Of a stretch of 64,000 nucleotides of DNA, positions 15,884 through 23,937 are shown in pieces. Position numbers and translations under genes: made by a program. Position 1 is the first letter of the stretch, and every line of letters begins with the position of its first letter. Source of the DNA: Actinomadura mexicana (GTDB lineage Bacteria > Actinomycetota > Actinomycetes > Streptosporangiales > Streptosporangiaceae); contig NZ_FZNP01000003.1 of NCBI RefSeq assembly GCF_900188105.1, positions 62,001 through 126,000 of the forward strand, written 5' to 3'. The notes beneath the pieces were generated by a model. It was not told the DNA's origin. It did not search any database and saw nothing but the letters and a program-made list of their open reading frames with translations.

Positions 15884-17263
15884 CTAGGGCGCGGCGGGCG
15901 GCTCCTTGCGGTCGGGGACGGTGTCGGCCGCGGGGGAGGGGACCTCCGGGACCCTCTCCCCGGGCCTGTCGGCCGGCTTCTCGGCGGGCCTGTCGCCGTC
16001 CCGCTCGCCGTGCGTCCAGCGTCCGAACCGGGACGTGCGGGTCGCGGCGACCTGCTCGCGGATCCGCTCGACGATCCGGCCGGCGGCCAGACGGTGCGCC
16101 AGGTCGCAGGCCGCGGTGACGGCGCGGGCCCGGGAGGCGCCGTGCGCGATCACGACCGTCCCGTTCAGGCCGAGCAGGACGCCGCCGCCGTAGGTGTCGG
16201 GGTCGAGGCGGTCGCGCAGGTCCTGGAGGCGGCGGCGCTGCAGCAGCGCGCCCATCCGGGCGGCGGGGGTGGAGGTCATCGCGTCGCGGATCTCCGTGAA
16301 CGCGGTGGCGACCGTGCCCTCCACGGTCTTGAGCGCGATGTTCCCGGTGAACCCGTCGGCGACGATGACGTCGACGCGCCCGCCCAGCAGGTCGTGGCCC
16401 TCCACGTTCCCGGCGAACTCGATGCCGTGGCTGCCGGTCGCGAGCAGCTCGTGCGCCCGCTTGGTGAGCTTGTTGCCCTTCCCCGGCTCGGTGCCGATGT
16501 TGAGCAGGCCCACGGTCGGGCGGTCCACCCCGAGCAGGATCTGCGCGTAGGCGGTGCCGAGCGCGGCGAACTGGACGAGCCCCTCCGGCTTGACGTCCGC
16601 GGTGGCGCCCGCGTCCAGCAGGATCGTGGGGCGCGGCCGGGTCGGCAGCGCCACCGCGATCGCCGGCCGCACCACGCCCTGCTGGCCCTTGAGCCGCAGC
16701 CGCGACGTCGCCACCACCCCGGCGGTGCTGCCCGCCGACACCAGCGCCGACGCCCGCCCCTGCTTGATCAGGTGGCAGGCGATCGCGATGGACGAGCGGG
16801 GCTTGCGCCAGCTCGCGAGCGCGCCCTCGCCCATGTCCAGGGCCTCGTCGGCGTGCACGATGGGGATCGTCCCGAGGACGCCGTGCAGGTCCAGCTCCCG
16901 CCGGATCCGCGCCGCCCGCCCGACCAGCACCAGCCGGACGCCGTGCTCGCGGACCGCGGCCACCGCCCCCGCGATGATCTCCTCGGGGGCGTGGTCGCCG
17001 CCCATCGTGTCGACCGCGATCGGCAGCGGGCGGACCGTCGCCGGACGGCGCGGCGCCGGGCGCGGCGCGGTTCTCCCGGGCGGCGGCGGAGCGGCCCGCG
17101 GCGGCGCCGGGCTCGTGCGTGACGGTGCCGTGCGTGACGGTGCCGTGCGTGACGGTGCCGTGCGTGACGGTGCCGTGCCGGGCTCCGCGGGGCCGGGCAC
17201 CGGCGGGCCGGGCTCCGCCGGGCGAGGCGTCACGGGCCGCGACGGCTCGCCGGTGCCGGTCAT
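15884..17263 (-). CDS. plsX: Phosphate acyltransferase with disordered N-terminal extension
   Basis: A 459-residue PlsX that makes acyl phosphate from acyl-ACP for phospholipid synthesis. The catalytic body begins at PIAVDTMGGDHAP (near residue 80) and contains LVSAGSTAG, LLNIGTEPGKGN, DVIVADGFTGNIALK and GGGVLLGLNG. It carries an about 78-residue Pro/Ala/Arg-rich N-terminal extension with four TAPSR repeats and an about 55-residue charged C-terminal tail, making it about 110-130 residues longer than typical PlsX. The ATG at 17263 has GGAG five bases upstream; an 18-codon upstream extension is rejected. The extensions may mediate membrane or partner contact. Confidence 0.9.
   Translation of the reverse strand: MTGTGEPSRPVTPRPAEPGPPVPGPAEPGTAPSRTAPSRTAPSRTAPSRTSPAPPRAAPPPPGRTAPRPAPRRPATVRPLPIAVDTMGGDHAPEEIIAGAVAAVREHGVRLVLVGRAARIRRELDLHGVLGTIPIVHADEALDMGEGALASWRKPRSSIAIACHLIKQGRASALVSAGSTAGVVATSRLRLKGQQGVVRPAIAVALPTRPRPTILLDAGATADVKPEGLVQFAALGTAYAQILLGVDRPTVGLLNIGTEPGKGNKLTKRAHELLATGSHGIEFAGNVEGHDLLGGRVDVIVADGFTGNIALKTVEGTVATAFTEIRDAMTSTPAARMGALLQRRRLQDLRDRLDPDTYGGGVLLGLNGTVVIAHGASRARAVTAACDLAHRLAAGRIVERIREQVAATRTSRFGRWTHGERDGDRPAEKPADRPGERVPEVPSPAADTVPDRKEPPAAP
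17114..17173. repeat. Four perfect 15-bp tandem repeats inside plsX
   Basis: The unit CGTGCGTGACGGTGC occurs four times without change, with a partial fifth copy. On the coding (minus) strand it encodes repeated TAPSR pentapeptides in the disordered N terminus of PlsX. Because 15 is a multiple of 3, copy changes would keep the frame. Confidence 0.9.
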
Positions 17264-17388
17264 GGCCGCTCCAGGAGGACGAAAGGAAACACGGTGGGCC
17301 GCAAGAACGCAGCTCATCGCATCGTATGGCGTCCTTTCACCTGCCTTGGCGCCCCACGCCCGGAGTGGCGATCCTCACCCCGCCGGGA

Positions 17389-17856
17389 TCAGCCCTCCTT
17401 CTTCCGGCAGTCGGCGCCCAGGCACGACGCGTTCTCCACGACGGGCCGGCCGTCCACGAGGATCGTGTAGTAGTTCCTGCGCGTCTCCTGCTCACCGCTG
17501 CCGATGACCTCGACCGGCTTCTCGTCCGAGGTCATGCCGGTGCAGGACACCCGCATCTTCTTCGTCGTCCAGCCGGGCAGGTCCGCGCATCGAAGCGGCG
17601 CCCCCAGCCGCACGCCGTGCTGGTGCAGCTCGGCGGTGGCGGCCGCGGGAAGCGCCTTGCGCAGCGCGGCCTGCGTCTTGTACTGCAACTCCTCGCCGCC
17701 CGACAGCAGAAGGAACGCGCCGCCGCCCACCGCGGCGATCACGAGGAGTGCTGCGGACCCCAGGATCAGGGCCGGCTTGCGCCCGATCTTGAGGCGCGGC
17801 ATCTTCACGCTGGGAATCTTCACACCCGCTACGTCACCGACGGTACGGGTATACAT
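17389..17856 (-). CDS. Membrane-anchored DUF4333-like protein
   Basis: A 155-residue protein with a basic cytoplasmic head, one membrane span (ALILGSAALLVIAAVGGGAF, about 29-48) and an extracytoplasmic domain of about 105 residues. The outer domain contains four cysteines (LRCADLPG, MRVSCTG, ASCLGADC) and a pattern close to DUF4333, a small secreted actinobacterial domain of unknown function. The next gene upstream in the same direction encodes a related lipoprotein ending ECLGLGC, so the two are probable paralogues. ATG start; ribosome site weak. Confidence 0.65.
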   Translation of the reverse strand: MYTRTVGDVAGVKIPSVKMPRLKIGRKPALILGSAALLVIAAVGGGAFLLLSGGEELQYKTQAALRKALPAAATAELHQHGVRLGAPLRCADLPGWTTKKMRVSCTGMTSDEKPVEVIGSGEQETRRNYYTILVDGRPVVENASCLGADCRKKEG

Positions 17857-17904
17857 GCACTGCGTGATGGGTTTTTCCGTTCCGTATGCGGATTCCTTGC
17901 CCGG

Positions 17905-18276
17905 TCAGCCGTTCGGGTGCTCGCAGCCGAGGCCGAGGCACTCCTTGCGCAGCACCTCGCGCCCGCCGACGGTGACCACGTAGGACTCGCGCGGACGTTC
18001 GGTGTCGGCGTCGCGGGCGATCCCCGCCACGGCGACCGGCTCCCCGGTCGTGGTCCGTGCGGTGCAGTCGACGCGCACCACGGAGTCGGTCTCACGCCCC
18101 GGCGACTCGCAGTCCGGGCGTGCACGCAGCTCGATGCCCCGCGCGTCCAGCTCGTCCACGACCCCGTCGCTGACGGCGTTGCGGTACGCCCCGTCGGAGA
18201 TCCTCTGCATGACCTTGCAGCCGGACATCGTCACGGCGAGCAGGAGGGCGAGCACGGCGGCGGGAAGGCGGCTCAT
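17905..18276 (-). CDS. DUF4333-like lipoprotein
   Basis: A 123-residue exported lipoprotein. The signal peptide MSRLPAAVLALLLAVTMSGC ends in the lipobox MSGC with the lipid Cys at residue 20. The mature part holds paired cysteines (RPDCESPG, VRVDCTAR, LRKECLGLGC) and the strands EPVAVAGIA and SYVVTVGGREV, similar to the downstream membrane protein. Function unknown. Its ATG overlaps the stop of the upstream hydrolase gene (ATGA), so the two are translationally coupled. Confidence 0.75.
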   Translation of the reverse strand: MSRLPAAVLALLLAVTMSGCKVMQRISDGAYRNAVSDGVVDELDARGIELRARPDCESPGRETDSVVRVDCTARTTTGEPVAVAGIARDADTERPRESYVVTVGGREVLRKECLGLGCEHPNG

Positions 18277-19193
18277 GCGGCCCCCTCCACCCGGCCGAGG
18301 CCGGCGACCGCGTCGGCCACCGCGTCGGGACGGTCGAGCGGGACCATGTGCAGGGCGTCCGGGAGTTCGATCCGCCTGCCGTGCGGGGTCATCCCGGCGA
18401 GCCGCTCGTGCGCCTCGGCCCAGGCGCGCTTGCGGTCGTCGCCTTCGACGTCGCCCAGCGCGGTCACGACGGCCAGCGGGACGGGCGGGAAGGGGCGCCG
18501 CTCGCGCAGCCCCGCCAGGTCGGCGGCCATCTCCCGGTAGGCGAGCTCCTCCGCGAGGACCGCGGCGAGCACCGTCCCGCGCCCGTACACCGACCGCACG
18601 ACCTCCTCCGGGACGGCCTCGTCCCGGAGGCTGGTGCGCCTGAGGACCATCCGGCGGCCGAACGGCCCGGCGGCCCGCGCCAGCCGGGTCGCGCCGAGCA
18701 CCGCGCCCATCGCCGCGGCGAGCGGGGCCAGCGCGGCGGCCAGCCGCACGGGCACCCACGCGTCGCCCTCGTAGCTCGGGTCGAGCAGCACCATGCCCCG
18801 CACGGGCCCGTGGCGCGTCCTGGCGAGCGCCTCGGCGGCGAACGCGGCCATCGAGTGCGCGAGGACGATCACCGGCCGGCCGGCCCGCTCCGCCAGCGCC
18901 CCCATGACGGCGGTGTCGCGGCGCAGCGAGGGCGGCGCGGCCGCGGCGGGGCTGAGCCCGAGGCCCGGACGGTCGTAGACGATCACCCGGTGCTCCTTCC
19001 GGAGCAGCGCGACGGACGGCTCCCAGTCGAACCAGGCGCCGCCCAGCCCGGAGCTGAGCAGCAGCGGCGGCCCGTCCGCCGGGCCCGACTCGACGACGTG
19101 CACTCGCTCGCGGCCCACGTTCACGATCTCGCCGGGGCCGCGGTCCGCCCTGTCGTCCGCCCTGTCGTCCGCCCTGCCGTTCGTGCGGCTCAC
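18273..19193 (-). CDS. Alpha/beta hydrolase fold protein
   Basis: A 306-residue alpha/beta hydrolase. Expected landmarks are present: LLLSSGLGGAWFDWEPSV as the oxyanion-loop region, VIVYDRPGLGLS, the nucleophile elbow VLAHSMAAFAAE with Ser in the G/A-H-S-M-A pattern, a late Asp in VVTALGDVEGDD and a C-terminal His in DALHMVPLD. The substrate is unknown. The N terminus has a short repeat RADDRADDRADR encoded by a 12-base tandem repeat. The GTG start overlaps the stop of the membrane protein gene upstream (GTGA). Part of a coupled three-gene unit. Confidence 0.82.
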   Translation of the reverse strand: MSRTNGRADDRADDRADRGPGEIVNVGRERVHVVESGPADGPPLLLSSGLGGAWFDWEPSVALLRKEHRVIVYDRPGLGLSPAAAAPPSLRRDTAVMGALAERAGRPVIVLAHSMAAFAAEALARTRHGPVRGMVLLDPSYEGDAWVPVRLAAALAPLAAAMGAVLGATRLARAAGPFGRRMVLRRTSLRDEAVPEEVVRSVYGRGTVLAAVLAEELAYREMAADLAGLRERRPFPPVPLAVVTALGDVEGDDRKRAWAEAHERLAGMTPHGRRIELPDALHMVPLDRPDAVADAVAGLGRVEGAA

Positions 19194-19915
19194 AGGCACG
19201 CCTCCTCCCGCGCGGACGACGCGTCCCGTGCCTCGCGCGCCGCGTCCCGCCGGTCGGAGTACAGCGCCCACGCGATGGTCAGCAGCCCGAGGCACAGGAT
19301 GCCGATCTGGACGCGCTGGACGACCCCGAGCCACTGCCCCATGTACATCGCCACCAGCGTCCCGAGCGCGGCCGCCGACTCGGCGAGCGCCAGCAGCCAG
19401 CCCCAGCGGGCCAGGGCGGGCCACCAGCCGTACCGGCGGGCGGCCAGGGACAGCAGCAGCAGCGCCGCCACCCCGCAGACGATCACGGCGCTGCTGGTCA
19501 CCGAGTGGAACTCGTGGGAGAACGACACGTTCTCGGAGCGCTCCCGGAGGGCGCACCAGGTCTCCAGGCTCGGCGCGCAGTCCAGGGGGAAGGACGCGTC
19601 GCCGATGGCGCACACGCCGAACAGCCCGAGGAACACCCATCCGGCGGTGGCGAGGGGCTTGCGGGTTTGCTTGCGGAGCGTCCCGGCCGCCACCAGGATC
19701 GACAGCACGCCGGTGATGAGGTCGCCGGCACTGTAGACGAAGTGGTACGGCTGGTCGGAGGCGGACAGCTCGCTCACGTAGCCGTTGAAGAAGTCGAGCT
19801 TGGGGCTGAGGGCGTTCTCCAGCACGAAGCTGGCGTAGGTGACCGACGCCAGGGCGGCGAGGACGATCAAGCGCATGGGGACGACACCCGGCCCGCCCCG
19901 CTGGTCAGCGTTCAC
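19190..19915 (-). CDS. DUF998 family integral membrane protein
   Basis: A 241-residue protein with about six membrane spans: MRLIVLAALASVTYASF, the region after FNGYVSELSASDQPYHFVYS, AGWVFLGLFGVCAIG, SAVIVCGVAALLLLSL, and two C-terminal spans. The layout and the Tyr/Ser-rich first loop (NGYVSELSA) match DUF998, whose function is unknown. GTG at 19915 is chosen because GGAGGGG lies five bases upstream; the ATG at 19876 lacks a site. First gene of the unit leading into the hydrolase and lipoprotein. Confidence 0.7.
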   Translation of the reverse strand: MNADQRGGPGVVPMRLIVLAALASVTYASFVLENALSPKLDFFNGYVSELSASDQPYHFVYSAGDLITGVLSILVAAGTLRKQTRKPLATAGWVFLGLFGVCAIGDASFPLDCAPSLETWCALRERSENVSFSHEFHSVTSSAVIVCGVAALLLLSLAARRYGWWPALARWGWLLALAESAAALGTLVAMYMGQWLGVVQRVQIGILCLGLLTIAWALYSDRRDAAREARDASSAREEACL

Positions 19916-20285
19916 CCGGTCCCCTCCCGCCCGCACGGTCCGTGCGCCGATCGGTCCTACCCGCCCCCCAGTATTTCCGAACCGGCCGCGGATGCGTGAC
20001 CTGGGTCGGCCTTAGCCGAGTATCCGCTGGCCGAAGGCTTACCGCGGGCTGAAGGAGAAGTTGACGTCCCGTAGTCGTTGGACAAGACATGGGGGTTCAA
20101 CGATGATGACCAGGCTATTTGTCGGGATCGTCCTGACCTTGGCTTTGTCGGTGGCGCACAGGGGGTATTAATTGGTCATGAAGCCACCCCAAACGGTTGA
20201 ATAGGGTGGCCCGAGCAGTCCCGATCACGGTACGTGACGGCGCCCCCGGGTGCGCTTCCCCGCTGACAGCAAGGAGTACCAACAC
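19916..20285 (+). promoter_or_regulatory. Long leader region upstream of the KamA-like gene
   Basis: This 370-base region is lower in GC than its surroundings. It contains the promoter of the leftward DUF998 gene and a long leader for the radical SAM gene. Within it are a TTGACG at 20061-20066, a possible 22-codon hydrophobic peptide (20103-20171) and a hairpin with arms GCCACCC/GGGTGGC (20183-20189, 20204-20210, 14-base loop). The order peptide, hairpin, enzyme gene is suggestive of leader-peptide control, but no known riboswitch was recognised. Confidence 0.4.
20103..20171 (+). CDS. Possible 22-residue hydrophobic leader peptide
   Basis: ATG ATG opens a 22-codon frame ending TAA, preceded by GGGGG at a suitable distance. 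The peptide has one basic residue, a hydrophobic core (LFVGIVLTLALSVA) and ends HRGY. It could be a small membrane peptide or a leader peptide for the downstream gene. Its short length means chance occurrence is possible. Confidence 0.3.
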   Translation: MMTRLFVGIVLTLALSVAHRGY

Positions 20286-21602
20286 GTGACACTGGTGAAC
20301 GACGCGGCTCCCGCAATGCGATCCACCGGTCGCAAGTTCCGCGCCTTCACGGCGAAGCACCTCGACGAGCTCACCGCTCGCGCGGGGCTGACCCCCGCGC
20401 AGCGGCTCGCGACCCGGGCGGTGGCGACCGTCCTGCCGTTCAGAACGAACGCGTACGTCGTGGACGAGCTCATCGACTGGTCCGCCGCGCCCGACGACCC
20501 GATCTACCGGCTCGTCTTCCCGCAGGAGGACATGCTCGCCCCCGAGGACGTCGCGCTCCTGTCGGACCTGCTGAGCCGCGAGGCGCCCAAGGCCGAGGTC
20601 GAGGCCGCCGCCCACCGGGTGCGGATGCGCCTGAACCCGCATCCGGCGGGCCAGATGGAGCTCAACATCCCGAGCTTCGGGGACGGCAAGATCCCCGGGA
20701 TGCAGCACAAGTACGACGAGACGGTGCTGTACTTCCCCAAGCAGGGCCAGACGTGCCACGCGTACTGCACCTACTGCTTCCGCTGGGCCCAGTTCGTCGG
20801 CGAGGCCGACCTGAAGATGGCCGGCGACGAGCCCGCCGCGCTGCGCGAGTACCTCCTCGCGCACCCCGAGGTGACGAGCGTCCTGTTCACCGGCGGCGAC
20901 GCCATGATCATGGGCGAGCCGGTACTGCGCCGCTACGTCGAGCCGCTGCTCGACCTCGACCAGCTCGAATCCATCCGGATCGGGACCAAGTCGCTGGCCT
21001 ACTGGCCGCAGAAGTTCGTCACCGACCCTGACGCCGACGCCATGCTCCGGCTGTTCGAGCAGGTCGTGGCCTCGGGCAAGAACCTGGCCTTCATGGCGCA
21101 CTTCACCCACCCGCGCGAGCTCGAACCCCTCATGGTCGCCGAGGCGTGCCGCCGCATCCGCGACACCGGTGCGATCATCCGCACCCAGTCGCCGGTGATC
21201 CGGACGATCAACGACGAGGCCGCCACCTGGCAGAGCATGTGGCGCACGCAGACGCGGATGGGCCTCGTCCCCTATTACATGTTCGTCGAGCGGGACACGG
21301 GGCCGCAGGACTACTTCGCCGTCCCCCTGGCCCGGGCGTACGAGATCTTCCGCGACGCCTACAAGAACGTCTCCGGGCTCTCCCGGACCGTCCGCGGCCC
21401 GTCCATGTCGGCCACGCCCGGCAAGGTCTGCGTGGACGGGGTCGTGGAGATCGCGGGCCAGAGGGCCTTCGCGCTGCACTTCATCCAGTGCCGCGACGCC
21501 GATCTCGTCGGCAAGCCCTTCTTCGCGCAGTACGACCCCGAGGCCGTCTGGCTGGACGACCTCAAGCCCGCCTTCGCCGAACGCTTCCCCTGGCAGGAGT
21601 GA
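20286..21602 (+). CDS. KamA-family radical SAM protein (lysine 2,3-aminomutase-like)
   Basis: A 438-residue radical SAM enzyme related to lysine 2,3-aminomutase. The cluster motif CHAYCTYCFRW (C157, C161, C164) fits CxxxCxxC, and LFTGGDAMIM is the SAM-contacting GGD region. The typical PLP-lysine loop PGGGGK is missing; at that place stands SMSATPGK, so its Lys is a candidate PLP ligand but cofactor use is uncertain. KAM-like blocks RIGTKSLAYWPQKF and VPYYMFVERDTG are kept. The start is GTG at 20286 with AAGGAG nine bases upstream. The substrate is not predictable; a beta-amino-acid or non-aminomutase reaction is possible. Confidence 0.82.
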   Translation: MTLVNDAAPAMRSTGRKFRAFTAKHLDELTARAGLTPAQRLATRAVATVLPFRTNAYVVDELIDWSAAPDDPIYRLVFPQEDMLAPEDVALLSDLLSREAPKAEVEAAAHRVRMRLNPHPAGQMELNIPSFGDGKIPGMQHKYDETVLYFPKQGQTCHAYCTYCFRWAQFVGEADLKMAGDEPAALREYLLAHPEVTSVLFTGGDAMIMGEPVLRRYVEPLLDLDQLESIRIGTKSLAYWPQKFVTDPDADAMLRLFEQVVASGKNLAFMAHFTHPRELEPLMVAEACRRIRDTGAIIRTQSPVIRTINDEAATWQSMWRTQTRMGLVPYYMFVERDTGPQDYFAVPLARAYEIFRDAYKNVSGLSRTVRGPSMSATPGKVCVDGVVEIAGQRAFALHFIQCRDADLVGKPFFAQYDPEAVWLDDLKPAFAERFPWQE

Positions 21603-21607
21603 CCACC

Positions 21608-21643
21608 GCGGCGTGTTCGCCCGCCCCAGGGCGGACACGCCGC
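21608..21643. terminator. Bidirectional terminator between kamA-like and MFS genes
   Basis: GCGGCGTGTTCGCCC (21608-21622) pairs with GGGCGGACACGCCGC (21629-21643) over 15 positions with one G-T wobble and a 6-base loop. It sits between two convergent stops. Confidence 0.8.
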
Positions 21644-21648
21644 ACCCC

Positions 21649-22842
21649 TCAGCGGAGGGGCCGGTGGAGGAAGAGGCACGCGATCAGTGTCGCGGCGCCG
21701 CACAGCACCACGACATGACCGGGCGCCATCACCTCGCCCAGGGCGCCCGCCGCGCCGATACCGGCCGCCTGGCCGGTCATGAGGCCGCTGCCGTACAGGC
21801 CGACCGCCTGCCCGCGGATCTCCTCGGGCACCGCGTCCACGAGCCGCCGCTGGACGACCAGTTCGTAGCCCAGCCCGGACGTCCCCGCCGCCATCAGCGC
21901 GCACGCCGCCGGCAGGCCGGGCCCGAAGGCGAACAGCAGGAGCGGCGCGCCGGTCAGCGCGGCCAGCGGCAGTGCGAGGCGATCCCGCAGCTCCGGGCGG
22001 ACCCAGCGGGCCGCCACCAGGTTGCCCGCGAACATCCCGGCCGCGGCGGCCGACAGCAGCAGCCCGGCCGCGTCGGGGCGGCCCAGTTCCCCCGCGTAGG
22101 GGACCGCGACCCCCTCCGCCGCCACCGACAGGGAGATCGGCAGCCACCCGGCCAGGAGCAGCCCGCGCGTCGTGCGGCGGCCGAGCAGGAGCCGGTTGGT
22201 CCGCCATGTCGCCCGCGCCGTCCCGGTGGACGCGGGCCGGGACGCCACCGGCACGTCCGGGAGGCGGAAGCGGGCGAGGCCCGCGGCCAGCGCCGCGCCG
22301 GCGGCGGCGAGCCAGAGCGTCCCGGCCGGGGCCAGCACCGAGAGCAGCAGCCCGCCGGCGGCCTGGCCGGCGATCTGGGCGCCCGCGCTGGTCATCGAGA
22401 ACAGGGAACGCCCGAGCACGTAGCCGTCCCCGGGGAGCAGGACGGGCAGCCGGGCCTGGACGGTCGCGCTGCCGACCGGCGCGAACAGGCCCGCCGCGAC
22501 CAGCAGCGCCATGATCAGCGGCAGCGGGAGCCCGCCCACCGCGAGGACGGCCGTGACCGCCAGGCGCAGCAGGTGGTAGCCGGTGAGCAGCCGCCGCGCC
22601 GGGATGCGGTCGGCGAGCGAGAGCAGCAGGGCGCCGCCGACCACGTACGGGAGCATCCCGGCGGCGAAGACGAGCGCCGCCGCGACGGGCGAGCCCGTGC
22701 GTTCGAACGTCTGGACCGACAGCGCGATCGTGCGGACCGAGTCGCCGCCCACCTGGAGCGTCTGCAGGGAGAACAGCGTCCGGAACTCGGGGACGCCGAA
22801 GATGTCGCGGTACCGCGCGGAGGTCGTCGAAGGAGCGGTCAT
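21649..22842 (-). CDS. MFS transporter
   Basis: A 397-residue protein with about twelve hydrophobic segments, beginning YRDIFGVPEFRTLFSLQTL, a common opening of actinomycete drug-efflux MFS proteins. The loop LADRIPARRLLTGYHLLR between spans 2 and 3 is the MFS cytoplasmic signature region. Substrate unknown; an exporter is likely. A winged-helix regulator is transcribed divergently, suggesting ligand-induced export. No ribosome site precedes the ATG; a CAGAGT -10-like box lies seven bases upstream. Confidence 0.85.
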   Translation of the reverse strand: MTAPSTTSARYRDIFGVPEFRTLFSLQTLQVGGDSVRTIALSVQTFERTGSPVAAALVFAAGMLPYVVGGALLLSLADRIPARRLLTGYHLLRLAVTAVLAVGGLPLPLIMALLVAAGLFAPVGSATVQARLPVLLPGDGYVLGRSLFSMTSAGAQIAGQAAGGLLLSVLAPAGTLWLAAAGAALAAGLARFRLPDVPVASRPASTGTARATWRTNRLLLGRRTTRGLLLAGWLPISLSVAAEGVAVPYAGELGRPDAAGLLLSAAAAGMFAGNLVAARWVRPELRDRLALPLAALTGAPLLLFAFGPGLPAACALMAAGTSGLGYELVVQRRLVDAVPEEIRGQAVGLYGSGLMTGQAAGIGAAGALGEVMAPGHVVVLCGAATLIACLFLHRPLR

Positions 22843-22849
22843 GGCGGCG

Positions 22850-22879
22850 ACTCTGCGGCCGCCGGTCCCGTCATGGACA
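22850..22879 (-). promoter_or_regulatory. Candidate leaderless promoter of the MFS gene
   Basis: On the minus strand TTGTCC (22879-22874), an 18-base spacer and CAGAGT (22855-22850) end seven bases before the ATG at 22842. The -35 overlaps the leader of the divergent regulator, so that protein could repress both genes here. Confidence 0.4.
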
Positions 22880-22901
22880 ATGTTTCGGGGAGGAGCGAAA
22901 C

Positions 22902-23876
22902 GTGTACCGCATCGTGGTCGGACCCGGAGACCTCGCGGCGAGCCGGTTCGGGGTCGCCCCTCTGATCGAGGTGCACAGCGCGCTCGGCGTGCTCGCGGGC
23001 CGGATGCCGGTCGGGCCGCTCGGGCCCTGGGTGGAGCGGGTCCGCCCGGCGTACCGGCGGGTGGCCGGGGACCCGGCCCTGCGCGCGCTGGCCTTCCTGC
23101 GCCGCCCGCACGGGTACATGGCCGACTTCGTCGTCCCGCCGCCCGCCCGCCCGAACCTGACGGTCGCCGATCAGCTGGTGACCGTGCGGGCGACACCGCT
23201 CGGCCAGGCGCGCCGCGAACTCGCCCGCAACCTCGAGGGGCTGCCTGAGCCGGACGCCGCCGTCCGGGACGTGCTGGAGGCCCCCGACGTGGCCGAGCGG
23301 CTCGCCGCGGGGCTGGAGACGGCCTGGCGTGCCCTGCTGGAGCCGGACTGGCCGGTGCTGCGCTCGATCCTGGAACGCGACATCGTCCACCGCGCGGGAC
23401 GCCTGGCCGCCTACGGCTGGGCGGCGGCGCTGGACGGCCTGTCCCGCAGGGTGCGCTGGCGCGACGGCGTCATCGAGGCGGACATCCACGGCGACGCCAC
23501 CTACCGCCTCGGCGGGGCCGGGCTGACGTTCGTGCCGGTCGTCTTCGCCGAACTCGGCGCGGCGCTCGACCAGGACTGGCCGTACACGCTGATGTACCGG
23601 GCCAGGGGAGTGGCGGCGCTCTGGGAGAGCCGGGAACCGCGCGGCGAGGACGCTCTGGCCAGGCTGGTGGGCCACACGCGGGCCGATCTGCTGCGCCTGC
23701 TCGCCGAGCCCGCCACGACCAGCTGGCTGAGCGCCCGCCTCCGGATGAGCGTCGGCGGGATCGGCGACCACCTCGCGGTGCTGCGGGAGTCCGGGCTCGT
23801 CACGCGCGAGCGCAGCGGCCGCTCCGTCCTCTACCGCCGGACGGCCGTCGGGGACGTCCTCATCGGAACCGGCTGA
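22902..23876 (+). CDS. Winged-helix (ArsR-like) transcriptional regulator with large N-terminal domain
   Basis: A 324-residue protein. The C-terminal 80 residues are a winged helix (LARLVGHTRADLLRLLAEPATT through LRMSVGGIGDHLAVLRESGLV and RSGRSVLYRR), typical of ArsR-like proteins of the DUF5937 type. The N-terminal 240 residues are a poorly characterised domain that may sense a ligand. The GTG start has GGAGGAG a few bases upstream. It is divergent from the MFS gene, a common regulator/exporter layout. Confidence 0.78.
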   Translation: MYRIVVGPGDLAASRFGVAPLIEVHSALGVLAGRMPVGPLGPWVERVRPAYRRVAGDPALRALAFLRRPHGYMADFVVPPPARPNLTVADQLVTVRATPLGQARRELARNLEGLPEPDAAVRDVLEAPDVAERLAAGLETAWRALLEPDWPVLRSILERDIVHRAGRLAAYGWAAALDGLSRRVRWRDGVIEADIHGDATYRLGGAGLTFVPVVFAELGAALDQDWPYTLMYRARGVAALWESREPRGEDALARLVGHTRADLLRLLAEPATTSWLSARLRMSVGGIGDHLAVLRESGLVTRERSGRSVLYRRTAVGDVLIGTG

Positions 23877-23893
23877 GGGTCGTCGAACCGGCT

Positions 23894-23926
23894 GAGGCCG
23901 CCCCGGAGGGGGTCCGGGGCGGCCTC
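23894..23926. terminator. Bidirectional terminator after the ArsR-like gene
   Basis: GAGGCCGCCCCGG (23894-23906) and CCGGGGCGGCCTC (23914-23926) form a perfect 13-bp stem with a 7-base loop between two convergent genes. Confidence 0.85.
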
Positions 23927-23937
23927 GGCGCGGACGC

